From positions 1 through 46,771 of the forward strand of contig ONKE01000052.1 of assembly GCA_900318355.1 (NCBI GenBank): a stretch of DNA of 46,771 bases, written 5' to 3'. Position 1 is the stretch's first letter, and the number at the start of each line of letters is the position of its first letter. Position numbers and translations under genes: made by a program. Source of the stretch: an uncultured Bacteroidales bacterium. GTDB taxonomy: Bacteria > Bacteroidota > Bacteroidia > Bacteroidales > UBA932. The notes below the pieces were generated by a model. It saw only the letters and a list, made by a program, of their open reading frames with translations, did not search any database and was not told the origin of the DNA. Below, one piece after another: positions 18,218 to 27,472 of the stretch.

Positions 18218-18225
18218 TCATCAAG

Positions 18226-19272
18226 ATGAAAAAACATTATTTCCTTATTGCCGCGGCACTGCTGTCCGCCGCACTGATGTCAAGCTGCCGCAAAGATGCG
18301 GCCGCGACCGCCCCGGAAGATTCGGCCTCAACACTTGAAGTCAGCGTCTGCGGGATTGAAAAGCCTTCGACGAAAGCCGACCTTCAGTCGGCCGACGAGG
18401 CTTCGCTTAGTTCCTTCGAGGTATTCATTTACCAGTCCACGGACAAGACCACCCCATATGTCCGCAAGACAATCAACGGGACGAGCGGGACCATTTCCCT
18501 GCCGCAGGGAAAAACCTACACGGTCTACGCCCTGGCCAACATGACTAACCTCTCCGACATTACTTCGGAAAGCAGCCTTCTGTCTAAAAACATACCCTAC
18601 GGCGACAACAGCAGAACCTCCTTTGCCATGAGCGCACCGGCACAGACTGTCACGCTGAACGGCAACAAAAGCCTCACCTTCCAGATGGAAAGGCTTTGTT
18701 CCAAGGTTCTGATTTCCGGCAACATACAGCTCGATTTCAGCGAAAATCCCTACCTCGCGGCCAAGACTTCATCCGTCAAATCCGTGTTTCTGACTCAGGT
18801 TCCGGCTTCGTGCAATGCAATAACCGCGACTCCATCAAGCACTTACGTCATGACAGGCAACCCTGCGGGCAGTACGGGGCTCGTGTCCGGATCTCCGGAA
18901 ATCAGCTTCTGCAACAACCAGTCAGGCGTGTCGCCATGGGGACAACTCACGCTTTACGGATATCCGAATACCGCAACCGAGGCATCCAGCCGCAGCGGCA
19001 TCGATAAGGTCACGAAAGTCGCCGTCTGCGTCAATATCGGAGGGGAATTACACTACTACACGATCGGCATTCCCAACATGGCCCGAAACACCATCTACAC
19101 CATTTCCAACATCCGTATAACCCGTGAAGGCGCTTCCACTCCGGAATCATATGTACCCGACAAAGCGACCCTGACATGCACCATCAAGGTAAAAGACTGG
19201 GTCCCCGGGGCGATCACGGGGTCATACAACGAATTCGAGACCGGAGGATCCGTAGTCTTCCGGAGACAATAA
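18226..19272 (+). CDS. Fimbrillin-like lipoprotein pilin, 348 aa
   Basis: Lipoprotein signal ends A-L-M-S-S-C (Cys21). Residues 48-51 are S-T-K-A, followed by the first strand L-S-S-F-E-V-F-I-Y. Other pilin features are K-T-Y-T-V-Y-A-L-A-N-M, L-T-F-Q-M-E-R-L-C-S-K-V at the domain junction, and L-T-L-Y-G-Y-P-N-T-A-T-E-A-S-S-R. The last is shared almost word for word with the 15064-16005 product, so the two arose by duplication. It starts 8 bp after the anchor gene and 8 bp before the tip-protein gene. By position it may be an Mfa3/Mfa4-like accessory or tip subunit. Confidence 0.7.
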   Translation: MKKHYFLIAAALLSAALMSSCRKDAAATAPEDSASTLEVSVCGIEKPSTKADLQSADEASLSSFEVFIYQSTDKTTPYVRKTINGTSGTISLPQGKTYTVYALANMTNLSDITSESSLLSKNIPYGDNSRTSFAMSAPAQTVTLNGNKSLTFQMERLCSKVLISGNIQLDFSENPYLAAKTSSVKSVFLTQVPASCNAITATPSSTYVMTGNPAGSTGLVSGSPEISFCNNQSGVSPWGQLTLYGYPNTATEASSRSGIDKVTKVAVCVNIGGELHYYTIGIPNMARNTIYTISNIRITREGASTPESYVPDKATLTCTIKVKDWVPGAITGSYNEFETGGSVVFRRQ

Positions 19273-19280
19273 AAAGGCTT

Positions 19281-22200
19281 ATGAGAACCAGTAGCAGATT
19301 GCTTACCGCCGGTCTGCTGGTCATGACCGGCTGTACGCTTGAAGTCAACCTGACCGGAGATGCGCCCGAGGCGCCGTCTCCGGCTCAGGAACAGTATCGC
19401 ATCGAGTTCAGAGGAGAAGACCCTGCGACCAAAAGCGCCTACTTCCCCTCCACAGACCGCGTCCAGTCCGCGGCGGCGGCCGTTTACAGGGACGGTTCCC
19501 TGGAAACGGTCCTGCGCTGGGACGGAAACGGACAGACAGACGCCTTCGTCATGGAAAACAGTTCCGTCTACTCAATATACGCCGTTGCAGGTGAAGTTCT
19601 CACGTCACAGGATTTCCCTCACAACGAATCGGACCTTGCACAGATGACCTGCCGTATCTGGGATTCGGAGACTGACGCCTTGCTTTGCCGGGCAGACGGA
19701 CACACGTACATTCCCATGTCGGCAAGCACTGGCGGGACGCCGGAACAGATGGACCGGGACGACGGGACGAAAGACGGAATAATCACCTTGAATCTGGAGC
19801 GGCTCTTCGCGCAGGTGTGTTTCGGCGGACTTACCCTCGACCAGGAAGCGGCACGATACTTCCGGGTCAGCGGAGTCGATTTTTCGGTATGGAACAATGC
19901 CCGAGAGGTTTATCCTTTTGCCTCCAAAGCATGCGGAGACGTGCGTCCCGGGCCGTTTGACGGCGAAGATTTCAGCGAGCAGGAACAGGCCCGCTTCGCC
20001 ATGGTCCCTGAAAATCTTCAGGGAAACCTGCTGCCCTATAACGACAGTCCGGAGAAGAAAACGCCCGAAAGTCTCACGGCGACAGGGAAAAATCCCGACC
20101 TCGCCACGTATGTGCGGGTTCGCGTCAGTTTCGACACCGACTATGGAGTGAGCGGCAGCGGAACCTATCGTTTCTACCTGGGAGACAACGACCTGACTGA
20201 TTTTTCGGTCCGGCGCAACACACGCTACCTAATCTCCCTGCAACTCACTTTGGACGGAATGGAGCTGAAGGACAACTGGAAGGTGGAGGAAGTCACCCTG
20301 GACGACAACCGTTCGATCCAACTGCACGGCCGCGAGGCTCCCGTCGAACCTGGCGGCACCATAGACCTTGCCTGCGAGTGGACCCGGGACGGGACCTGTT
20401 TCCAGGACTTCACGACCGACTACGGGACGGCTCAGGGATGGAGCTTTGGCACCGCTGCGCAAGTCGACGAATACGTCAGCAGCGGAACCTCCAACAACGT
20501 AACCGTAACGTCCGGTTACGCGGTCCGGTGCCCGGGCTGCGGGACATTGTTTCCCAACTGGCCATATTCGAAAGATTATCGCCTCCAGATAGCGTTCCTG
20601 CTGCGTTTCTGCTCCGGCACGATCAGGAGGGACAAAAACTGCCTCAGGTGCGGGGCGCTTGTCTGCAGCGAAGCGGCAAGCGACAACTCCGTATCCTTCG
20701 CCCAGGAAATGTCCGGCCTCATAGAGCCGTGCGGCATAGTCACCTACACTGTTCCGGGCGACGCCCAGCCATGGTCCGTCATACCACTGTATGCCAAGAC
20801 TTTCGACGGCAAGGTCAGCGACTGCTTCGAGATACAGGTGTCTTCAACATCCGGCAACACGTATAACTGGACGGGCGGCAGGCCGACATATGTGGCGCAG
20901 AAGAGAGTCCTCACGGCCACTCCCTCCGCGGGGCTGCGCGGACTGCATTTCAGTCCCGCTCCCGGAAGCGAGGACATGATCATCGTTGAAAATGCTTCGG
21001 ACGGAACAGATAACAATTCATGCACGGTCAGTTGCATCGGACCTGGAGCCGCGAGGATAAGCGTAACAGGCTACCTTTCATCGGGCGGCGAAGTCAGTTG
21101 CGGCGACTATTCCCTGAGCATTTCCGTTCCAAGACTTGCATTCAGCGCCCAGGAATACCAGGTTCCGCTGAGCGGAAAATTCGTTCCCGTCGATGTTTTC
21201 TATGCGAAGCCGAGCGGAACGCCTCTGGAGGTTGAAACATTTGATCCTGAGCTATATGCGAGCCTTCTGGATCCACTGTTGTCAATTGCCGAAGGGTCTC
21301 GCCTCGGACCGTATCTGACGCTATACGGCGGATCGGATTCCAACGACGGCAAGACCGGCCTGGAACTGTCGAAACTCTCGGCCGGAGGCAGGAACATCAT
21401 TTACGCAGACTTCACTGACAGAAGTTCTTTCCTTCGCGCCACGCCTAAGGCCGAGACCCTGAGGGCGGACAATTTCAGCGACGTTCCCGTTAAACTCGCC
21501 GACCCGTTCCCCGACCTTAACGAAAACGTGATGCTCGGCCAGGTCGATAACACAATCCTCCTGCAAGGCGGGCATGCGTCAATGAAGATACCACACGCCC
21601 GAAGCGGTTCGCGCCAGCCCGGCGAAAAGATATTGTTCAACGCCACCTTGAACCCGCTCTACGACATACGTGAGATAGGTTTCACTTCCGCGCAAGACAT
21701 CGGATTCGAAGTCCACGGCGACTGGAACGGCTATGGTTTTACGCCGGTGCTCAAGAGTCAGGGCGGAACTCTTACCGCCGGAAGAAAAACGGTGTATCTG
21801 GATATAAGGAACGCTCTTAGCGGCGAACACTTTACCGGCAAGGCCATCGGACATGTCGACATCTATCTGCACGCATTTTTCGGAGCGTGCCTGACTGAAA
21901 CATATGCCGCCGGCCTTCAGGGGGTTACCCCTCAGCCGCCCGCCAACAATTACGCCTACTTCACCGAATCCGCAGTAAGGAAATACCCGATTCCGGACTA
22001 TGAGGTATCTTTCGAATTGCAAACCGGACAGGTACCGGAACTCGAAGCGCTGCGCTCTGCCCTTTCCGGAAAGAAATTCCTGAGATACAAGAAGCGCTGG
22101 ACGAACAATTTCCTCTACGGAAGCGACAAGGACTTCTTCTACATGGAAAAGGAGAAGCAGGCCCGGTACACGGACGGGAAAGAATATGTCAAAAGGAACA

Positions 22201-22688
22201 TATTCACGTCCAATCCATATGGTTACCTCGATTCCATGATTGTAGTGGGCCCTACCCACCGCAGCTACACCGGAGAATACGAAATCCGCAACAACAGCAT
22301 CGAATACAGCACCGACAACTCGACTCTGCTCAACATCCAGGAATGGTCGTGCGATTATGAAACCGTCTTTACGACCCACGGCCTGATAAGGACCTTCGGA
22401 GAGCCCGTGTATGCGATCCGTTTCGGGCACTGGCGCCAGGAGCATTTCTGGCCGGAATACGGCGCGATCAGCGGCGATCCATGGCAATGTTTCTGCCGTG
22501 ATTACTATCCCACGCTGAGGGTCGAGGAAAGCGTACTCAATTCATGCCTCAGCGGAGTGGATGTAAGCGAAGAAGGAACCAGGACCTATTATCTGTCCGG
22601 TTCCCCCTTCCACGTCATTTGCGTCGGCCGCGACAGCCGCTACACCTTCAGCAAATGGATTACTCCAAGGCAGGAGTTCAAATATTGA
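19281..22688 (+). CDS. Large fimbrial tip/adhesin lipoprotein (DUF4906-like), 1135 aa
   Basis: Signal with lipobox V-M-T-G-C (Cys18), then D-P-A-T-K-S-A (48-54), comparable to the Thr-Lys-Ala of the pilins. The first ~330 residues follow the fimbrillin plan (I-T-L-N-L-E-R-L-F-A-Q-V at the domain junction). The remaining ~800 form a large beta-rich extracellular region without transmembrane segments. Unusually, residues 417-461 carry C-P-G-C-G ... C-L-R-C-G-A-L-V-C, a zinc-ribbon-like four-cysteine set. Bacteroidales fimbrial operons often end with one big DUF4906-type gene believed to encode the tip adhesin (an Mfa5-like role). The family name is from memory. It overlaps convergent phosphohexomutase by 11 bp. 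Confidence 0.65.
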   Translation: MRTSSRLLTAGLLVMTGCTLEVNLTGDAPEAPSPAQEQYRIEFRGEDPATKSAYFPSTDRVQSAAAAVYRDGSLETVLRWDGNGQTDAFVMENSSVYSIYAVAGEVLTSQDFPHNESDLAQMTCRIWDSETDALLCRADGHTYIPMSASTGGTPEQMDRDDGTKDGIITLNLERLFAQVCFGGLTLDQEAARYFRVSGVDFSVWNNAREVYPFASKACGDVRPGPFDGEDFSEQEQARFAMVPENLQGNLLPYNDSPEKKTPESLTATGKNPDLATYVRVRVSFDTDYGVSGSGTYRFYLGDNDLTDFSVRRNTRYLISLQLTLDGMELKDNWKVEEVTLDDNRSIQLHGREAPVEPGGTIDLACEWTRDGTCFQDFTTDYGTAQGWSFGTAAQVDEYVSSGTSNNVTVTSGYAVRCPGCGTLFPNWPYSKDYRLQIAFLLRFCSGTIRRDKNCLRCGALVCSEAASDNSVSFAQEMSGLIEPCGIVTYTVPGDAQPWSVIPLYAKTFDGKVSDCFEIQVSSTSGNTYNWTGGRPTYVAQKRVLTATPSAGLRGLHFSPAPGSEDMIIVENASDGTDNNSCTVSCIGPGAARISVTGYLSSGGEVSCGDYSLSISVPRLAFSAQEYQVPLSGKFVPVDVFYAKPSGTPLEVETFDPELYASLLDPLLSIAEGSRLGPYLTLYGGSDSNDGKTGLELSKLSAGGRNIIYADFTDRSSFLRATPKAETLRADNFSDVPVKLADPFPDLNENVMLGQVDNTILLQGGHASMKIPHARSGSRQPGEKILFNATLNPLYDIREIGFTSAQDIGFEVHGDWNGYGFTPVLKSQGGTLTAGRKTVYLDIRNALSGEHFTGKAIGHVDIYLHAFFGACLTETYAAGLQGVTPQPPANNYAYFTESAVRKYPIPDYEVSFELQTGQVPELEALRSALSGKKFLRYKKRWTNNFLYGSDKDFFYMEKEKQARYTDGKEYVKRNIFTSNPYGYLDSMIVVGPTHRSYTGEYEIRNNSIEYSTDNSTLLNIQEWSCDYETVFTTHGLIRTFGEPVYAIRFGHWRQEHFWPEYGAISGDPWQCFCRDYYPTLRVEESVLNSCLSGVDVSEEGTRTYYLSGSPFHVICVGRDSRYTFSKWITPRQEFKY

Positions 22689-24339
22689 CGAACTGATTGC
22701 GCAGGACTTCGATTTTCTCATCGGCATTGTTCCCTTTGGCGCCGAAATAGAACTTGATCTTAGGTTCGGTGCCTGAGGGACGGACGGAAACGACATCACC
22801 GGCCTCGCTGAAGAACTGCAGCACGTTGGACTTCGGCTGGCCGGTCTTTTCCGGCTCGAGATAATCGATCACCTTGACTACGGGCGACCCGGCGAGGCTG
22901 GACGGAGGATTGTCGCGCAGACCGGCCATGATGGCCTGAATCTCCTCGGCGCCGGACTTTCCCTTGCGCACAAGCGACGTCAGGGCTTCCTTCCTGTAGC
23001 CGTATTCGGCATAGATGCGCTGCATCAGGGAATACAGCGTAAGGCCCTGGTCGGCAGCCCATGCCGCGCACTCGGCAACCATGGCCGCAGTGACCTGGGC
23101 GTCTTTGTCGCGGACGAACTCGCCGACGTTGAAGCCGAAGCTTTCCTCTCCGCCGCAGATGAACTCACCGCTGCCTTCGTTGCGTCCGACGACCTCCGCG
23201 ATGTATTTGAAACCGGTCAGTACGTCGTGGCACTTCACGCCGAAGGAGGCCGCAATCTCGCGGATGAGTTCGGTCGTCACGATGGTCTTGACGACATATT
23301 TGGACGCATCGAGCCTCCCCTCTTCCTTCCAGCGGGTAAGGATGTAGTAGGTGAGCATGGAGGCAGTCTGGTTTCCGTTGAACTGAACCATCTTGCCGGC
23401 GTCGTCGCGCACGGCGATGCCGAGACGGTCGGCGTCGGGGTCGGTGGCCATGACGACATCGGCATGTTCGCGGTCGGCCACTTCGAGGGCCATTTTCATC
23501 GCTGCCGGCTCCTCCGGATTAGGGGACACGACAGTGGGGAAATTGCCGTCGCTGATGTCCTGCTCGGGGACATGGTACACATTTTCAAAGCCCAGGCGGC
23601 GGAGGCACTCCGGAACGAGCCGGACGCCGCATCCGTGAAGCGGAGTATAGACAAACTTAAGGTCCTTGTGGCGTGCACATGCCTCTGGAGAAAGCGTAAG
23701 CGAAAGGATATCACGAAGATAGGCCTCGTCAATCTCCTTGCCCATAACCTCGATTTCGCCGCACTCGTCAACGGCCTTGAACTTCACCTGCGAAGGGTCG
23801 GTGATCTTGGCGACCTCGGCGACGATTTCCTTGTCGACGGGGGATGTGATCTGCCCGCCATCGGACCAGAACACCTTGTAGCCATTATATTCCTTGGGGT
23901 TGTGGGAAGCGGTCACCATCACGCCGGCGACGGCCTTCTTGGCGCGGATCGCGTAGCTTAGTTCGGGAGTGGGACGGATATTGTCGAAAAGGAAGACATG
24001 CAGTCCGTTGGCCGAAAGGACATCGGCGGTTATCCTCGCGAAGAGCTTGGAATTGTTGCGGCTGTCGAAGGAAATGCACACCCGGAGGTCGTCGCCCTGG
24101 ACATGGGCCTTGATGTAGTTGGCAAGTCCCTGGGTGGCCATGCCGACCGTATATTTGTTCATCCTGTTGGTTCCGACTCCCATGAGCCCGCGGAGGCCGC
24201 CTGTGCCGAATTCCAGGCTGCGGTAAAAAGCGTCTTCAAAGCCCGCCGGGTCGTTGTTACGGAGTTCGATGATCTGACATTTGGTTTGCGGGTCAAAGTC
24301 TCCTTCGAGCCAGCGTTTTGCAACATCTTGATAATTCAT
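22678..24339 (-). CDS. Phosphoglucomutase/phosphomannomutase family enzyme, 553 aa
   Basis: An alpha-D-phosphohexomutase that moves phosphate between C1 and C6 of glucose or a related sugar. The four family signatures are present: catalytic-serine loop V-T-A-S-H-N-P-K-E-Y-N-G-Y, metal-binding D-P-D-A-D-R, sugar-specificity loop G-G-E-E-S-F-G, and C-terminal phosphate-binding R-P-S-G-T-E-P-K. The early G-T-G-G-L-R-G is also typical. The length and the long insert place it in the PgcA/PGM2-like phospho-sugar mutase subfamily, so phosphoglucomutase is the likeliest activity. ATG 24339 (M-N-Y-Q-D-V) is preferred; nine extra codons upstream overlap the promoter. Confidence 0.88.
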   Translation of the reverse strand: MNYQDVAKRWLEGDFDPQTKCQIIELRNNDPAGFEDAFYRSLEFGTGGLRGLMGVGTNRMNKYTVGMATQGLANYIKAHVQGDDLRVCISFDSRNNSKLFARITADVLSANGLHVFLFDNIRPTPELSYAIRAKKAVAGVMVTASHNPKEYNGYKVFWSDGGQITSPVDKEIVAEVAKITDPSQVKFKAVDECGEIEVMGKEIDEAYLRDILSLTLSPEACARHKDLKFVYTPLHGCGVRLVPECLRRLGFENVYHVPEQDISDGNFPTVVSPNPEEPAAMKMALEVADREHADVVMATDPDADRLGIAVRDDAGKMVQFNGNQTASMLTYYILTRWKEEGRLDASKYVVKTIVTTELIREIAASFGVKCHDVLTGFKYIAEVVGRNEGSGEFICGGEESFGFNVGEFVRDKDAQVTAAMVAECAAWAADQGLTLYSLMQRIYAEYGYRKEALTSLVRKGKSGAEEIQAIMAGLRDNPPSSLAGSPVVKVIDYLEPEKTGQPKSNVLQFFSEAGDVVSVRPSGTEPKIKFYFGAKGNNADEKIEVLRNQFVNI

Positions 24340-24363
24340 TTGAACAGAAGTAAGGTATTTACG

Positions 24364-24371
24364 CAAAATTA
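24364..24371 (-). promoter_or_regulatory. -7 promoter element for the phosphohexomutase gene
   Basis: The minus strand reads TAATTTTG, a perfect TAnnTTTG match about 24 bp before the ATG at 24339. Confidence 0.6.
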
Positions 24372-24393
24372 ATCAAAAATCGATGAATCTACG

Positions 24394-24401
24394 TATTTTT
24401 G
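24394..24401 (+). promoter_or_regulatory. -7 promoter element for the THUMP-like methyltransferase gene
   Basis: TATTTTTG matches TAnnTTTG and ends 9 bp before the ATG at 24411, so the transcript would be almost leaderless. It diverges from the phosphohexomutase promoter 22 bp away. Confidence 0.5.
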
Positions 24402-24410
24402 CATAAAATT

Positions 24411-25640
24411 ATGGCAACGGACGCATTCTGGCAATTTGTCTCCGCTCACCAAGGAGACGACACCGCTTCCCTGCTGCTGGCTAAAAACCGGTGGCCGGAC
24501 ATCGACGTCCCGCTTGCCGCCGACACCATCGAAGGGCGACGGAAGATGCGGACGAAACTCCCCTCCTGGCACGCCTGCGACAGGATTATCTACCCCAACC
24601 GTCTCTGCACCGAGCAGTGCAGCTCCGAAGACACGGCCATGTACAAGGCAGCTTTGGCAAAGAAAATCCTCGGCGGAAAGAAGGGAAAAATCGCCGACCT
24701 GACCGGCGGACTGGGCGTCGACAGCTGGGCATTTTCGACCGTCGGAGACGTCCTTTACAATGAGAGGGACCCGCGGCTTGCCAACGCAGCAGAACACAAT
24801 TTCCCCGCTCTCGGGGTCAATATACGGGTCAGTTGCGCCAGCGTCGAGCCGGGAAACGTATCGAACATCATCGGAGATTTCCGCCCGGACCTCGTTTTCC
24901 TCGATCCGGCCAGACGCAACAACTTGGGACGCAAGGTTTTCCGCCTGGCCGACTGCAATCCGGACGTTCTCGCCCTCAAGGACGAACTGCTCGCCGGGTC
25001 GCCCAACCTCCTCCTGAAACTCTCCCCCATGGCCGACATCTCTCAGGTGGCCAGGGAGCTGGGGCCTTCCGTCCGCGAAGTTGCCGCCGTCTCCGCCCAA
25101 GGCGAATGCAAAGAACTTCTGGTTTGGATGGACCGTAACTGGACAGGTGGTTACACCGTCACGGCGCACATGCCTTCAGGCGACCTTACGTTCAGCCCCG
25201 AAGAAGAACAAGCCTGCCGTCCGGCCCTTTGCGACGCTCTTCCTGAGCCAGGCGACATTCTCCTCGTTCCCGACAAGGCGGTCACCAAAGCAGGTTGCTT
25301 CAACCTCCTCGCGGCCCGTTACGGCCTCCGCAAACTGGGAGTCTCGACCCACCTGTATATCTGCCCCGAGGACTCGCCGGTCGACGGGACGCGCTATCGA
25401 ATACAGCGTATCGTGCCTTTCTCGGAAGCCCGCATCTTCAAGGGTCTACCCGCCGACGTTTCCGCCCGCAACCTGCCGCTTACAAGCGAGCAGCTGCAGA
25501 AGAAACTCGGCATCAAAAAAAGCGGAAAGCCCCATATCTGGGGCCTCCGCATCGATCTTTCCACAGGCTCATGGGCCAACTGGCTCCTCGAGACGTATCC
25601 GCTGCAGGAGCCGCAGACAAGAGCCTATTCCGGCTTGTAA
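24411..25640 (+). CDS. Class I SAM-dependent methyltransferase with THUMP-like domain, 409 aa
   Basis: A Rossmann-fold methyltransferase: the SAM-binding motif I is A-D-L-T-G-G-L-G-V-D and motif IV-like V-F-L-D-P-A-R-R follows about 75 residues on. The C-terminal third matches what I know as the THUMP-like domain of Bacteroidota methyltransferases, with K-P-H-I-W-G-L-R-I near the end. This suggests an RNA, probably tRNA or rRNA, substrate, but the exact target is not known to me. It is monocistronic, with its own promoter, and its last 16 bp overlap the end of convergent glnS. Confidence 0.78.
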   Translation: MATDAFWQFVSAHQGDDTASLLLAKNRWPDIDVPLAADTIEGRRKMRTKLPSWHACDRIIYPNRLCTEQCSSEDTAMYKAALAKKILGGKKGKIADLTGGLGVDSWAFSTVGDVLYNERDPRLANAAEHNFPALGVNIRVSCASVEPGNVSNIIGDFRPDLVFLDPARRNNLGRKVFRLADCNPDVLALKDELLAGSPNLLLKLSPMADISQVARELGPSVREVAAVSAQGECKELLVWMDRNWTGGYTVTAHMPSGDLTFSPEEEQACRPALCDALPEPGDILLVPDKAVTKAGCFNLLAARYGLRKLGVSTHLYICPEDSPVDGTRYRIQRIVPFSEARIFKGLPADVSARNLPLTSEQLQKKLGIKKSGKPHIWGLRIDLSTGSWANWLLETYPLQEPQTRAYSGL

Positions 25641-27301
25641 GAATCCTTCAGGGACGTGGTCTTGTTGAATACAGGCAGCTCGTCCGTGGAATCCTTGTCC
25701 TTGACGAAATACCCGTCGCGTTCAAACTGAACCGCAATGCCGGAATTGTCTTCCAGCAGGGCGGGCTCGGCATAGCCACTGGTGACGACGAGGCTGTCGG
25801 GATTGAGGAACTCCTTGTAGTCGCGGTCTTCCGGAACCTGGCTCATGTCGGCAAGTGTGAAGAGCCTGTCGTAGAGGCGAAGTTCGAGCTCCCTGGCATG
25901 GGCGACGGACACCCAGTGGATGGTGCCCTTGACGGAGCGCCATTCCCCGGACTGCGGGTGAGTTGAGGGGTCGTAGGAGCAGCGAAGCTCAACTACGTTT
26001 CCTTCAGCGTCTTTAACAACCTCATCGCACTTGATGATATAGGTGTATTTGAGCCTTACTTCTCCGCCCGGCTTGAGGCGGAAGAACTTCTTGGGCGCAT
26101 CTTCCATGAAATCGGCGCGCTCAATCAGCAGCTCGCCCGAGAAAGGAACCCTGCGCTTTGCACCTTCGGGATCCGCGGGATTGAGGGGGCAGTCGAAATA
26201 TTCCACGCGGCCGGGCTCCCAATTGGTGATGGTCACCTTGACAGGGTCGCGGACCACCATGTAGCGGTTGGCGCGGGCATTGAGATCCTGGCGGACACAC
26301 CACTCAAGAAGCTGGATATCCATCAGCTGGTCGCGCTTGCTCACGCCTATCTTGTCGCAGAACATGCGGAGTGCTTCCGGGGTGTAACCGCGACGGCGGA
26401 CGCCGCAGAGCGTAGGCATGCGGGGGTCGTCCCATCCGGAAACATATCCTTTCTGAACCAGTTCGAGAAGCTTGCGCTTCGACATCAGGGTGTATGTCAG
26501 ATTGAGGCGGGCGAACTCGTACTGATGGCTCGGGAAGATGTCCAGGGTCTGGATGAACCAGTCGTAAAGCGGACGGTGGACATCGAACTCCAGGGTACAG
26601 ATCGAGTGGGTAATATGCTCGATGGAATCGCACTGGCCGTGGGTGTAGTCGTACATCGGATAGATGCACCACTTGTCGCCCGTGCGATGGTGGGATGCAT
26701 GCTTGATCCTGTAAAGAAGAGGATCGCGGAACATCATGTTGGGATGGGCCATGTCGATCTTGGCGCGAAGCACCTTTTCGCCGTCGGCGTATTTCCCGTC
26801 GCGCATCTCCCTGAAGAGACGGAGGTTCTCCTCCACGCTGCGGTCGCGCCAGGGGCTGTTGACGCCGGGTTTGTCGACAGTGCCGCGGCCGGCCCGGATC
26901 TCTTCCTGGGTCTGGTCGTCGACATATGCCAGACCGCGCTCAATCAGCTGCTCGGCCCAGGCATAGAGCTGGTCGAAATAGTCGGAAGCATACAGCTCCT
27001 TGTCCCACTGGAACCCCAGCCACTTGATGTCTTCCTTGATGGAATCCACATACTCGACATCCTCCTTGACGGGATTCGTGTCGTCGTAGCGGAGGTTGGT
27101 CTTTCCACCGTATTTCTGGGCCAGGCCGAAATTCAGGCATATGCTCTTGGCATGTCCCAGATGCAGATAGCCGTTGGGCTCCGGAGGGAACCGGGTCATT
27201 ATGCTCTTTACCTTACCGGAGGCGAGGTCGTTTTCTATGATTTCTTCGAGGAAATTCCTTTTGCGGGGTTCCTCGGAAGGAGTTTGCAGGCGTTCTTCCA
27301 T
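25625..27301 (-). CDS. glnS: Glutaminyl-tRNA synthetase, 558 aa
   Basis: Class I synthetase charging tRNA-Gln. The ATP-binding HIGH-type motif is PPEPNGYLHLGHAKS, and the KMSKS-type motif appears as L-M-S-K-R-K-L. D-D-T-N-P near the start and Y-T-H-G-Q-C-D-S-I-E-H-I-T-H-S-I-C-T-L-E-F in the middle are diagnostic of GlnRS as opposed to GluRS. The C-terminal half has the two anticodon-binding beta-barrels. ATG 27301 (M-E-E-R-L-Q) is used, because six extra upstream codons begin with TTG. A direct enzyme means this organism need not rely on the Glu-tRNA-Gln amidotransferase route for Gln. Confidence 0.95.
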   Translation of the reverse strand: MEERLQTPSEEPRKRNFLEEIIENDLASGKVKSIMTRFPPEPNGYLHLGHAKSICLNFGLAQKYGGKTNLRYDDTNPVKEDVEYVDSIKEDIKWLGFQWDKELYASDYFDQLYAWAEQLIERGLAYVDDQTQEEIRAGRGTVDKPGVNSPWRDRSVEENLRLFREMRDGKYADGEKVLRAKIDMAHPNMMFRDPLLYRIKHASHHRTGDKWCIYPMYDYTHGQCDSIEHITHSICTLEFDVHRPLYDWFIQTLDIFPSHQYEFARLNLTYTLMSKRKLLELVQKGYVSGWDDPRMPTLCGVRRRGYTPEALRMFCDKIGVSKRDQLMDIQLLEWCVRQDLNARANRYMVVRDPVKVTITNWEPGRVEYFDCPLNPADPEGAKRRVPFSGELLIERADFMEDAPKKFFRLKPGGEVRLKYTYIIKCDEVVKDAEGNVVELRCSYDPSTHPQSGEWRSVKGTIHWVSVAHARELELRLYDRLFTLADMSQVPEDRDYKEFLNPDSLVVTSGYAEPALLEDNSGIAVQFERDGYFVKDKDSTDELPVFNKTTSLKDSYKPE

Positions 27302-27323
27302 AACTATAATACTATTCAAACTG

Positions 27324-27331
27324 CAAATTTA
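27324..27331 (-). promoter_or_regulatory. -7 promoter element for glnS
   Basis: The minus strand reads TAAATTTG, a perfect TAnnTTTG match 22 bp before the glnS ATG. Confidence 0.6.
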
Positions 27332-27414
27332 GAAAAAAACTCCGACACTCTCATACATTCCGCCCCCAAGTAAAACAAATATAGCGCAAAGATGAATATT
27401 TTGATTTTTTTTCG

Positions 27415-27422
27415 TAAGTTTG
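27415..27422 (+). promoter_or_regulatory. -7 promoter element for spt
   Basis: TAAGTTTG is a perfect TAnnTTTG match. It puts the transcription start near 27429, downstream of the in-frame ATG at 27392, so only the ATG at 27473 can be used; the leader is about 44 nt. Confidence 0.6.
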
Positions 27423-27472
27423 CAGAAAATCCCCGCAAAGGGAAGCGTGTATTAGTATTCACAAACCTGACT

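Noticed and set aside
27392-27472. Upstream in-frame ATG for spt
   Set aside because: It lies before the -7 promoter element at 27415-27422 and the extra 27 residues are absent from known Spt proteins.
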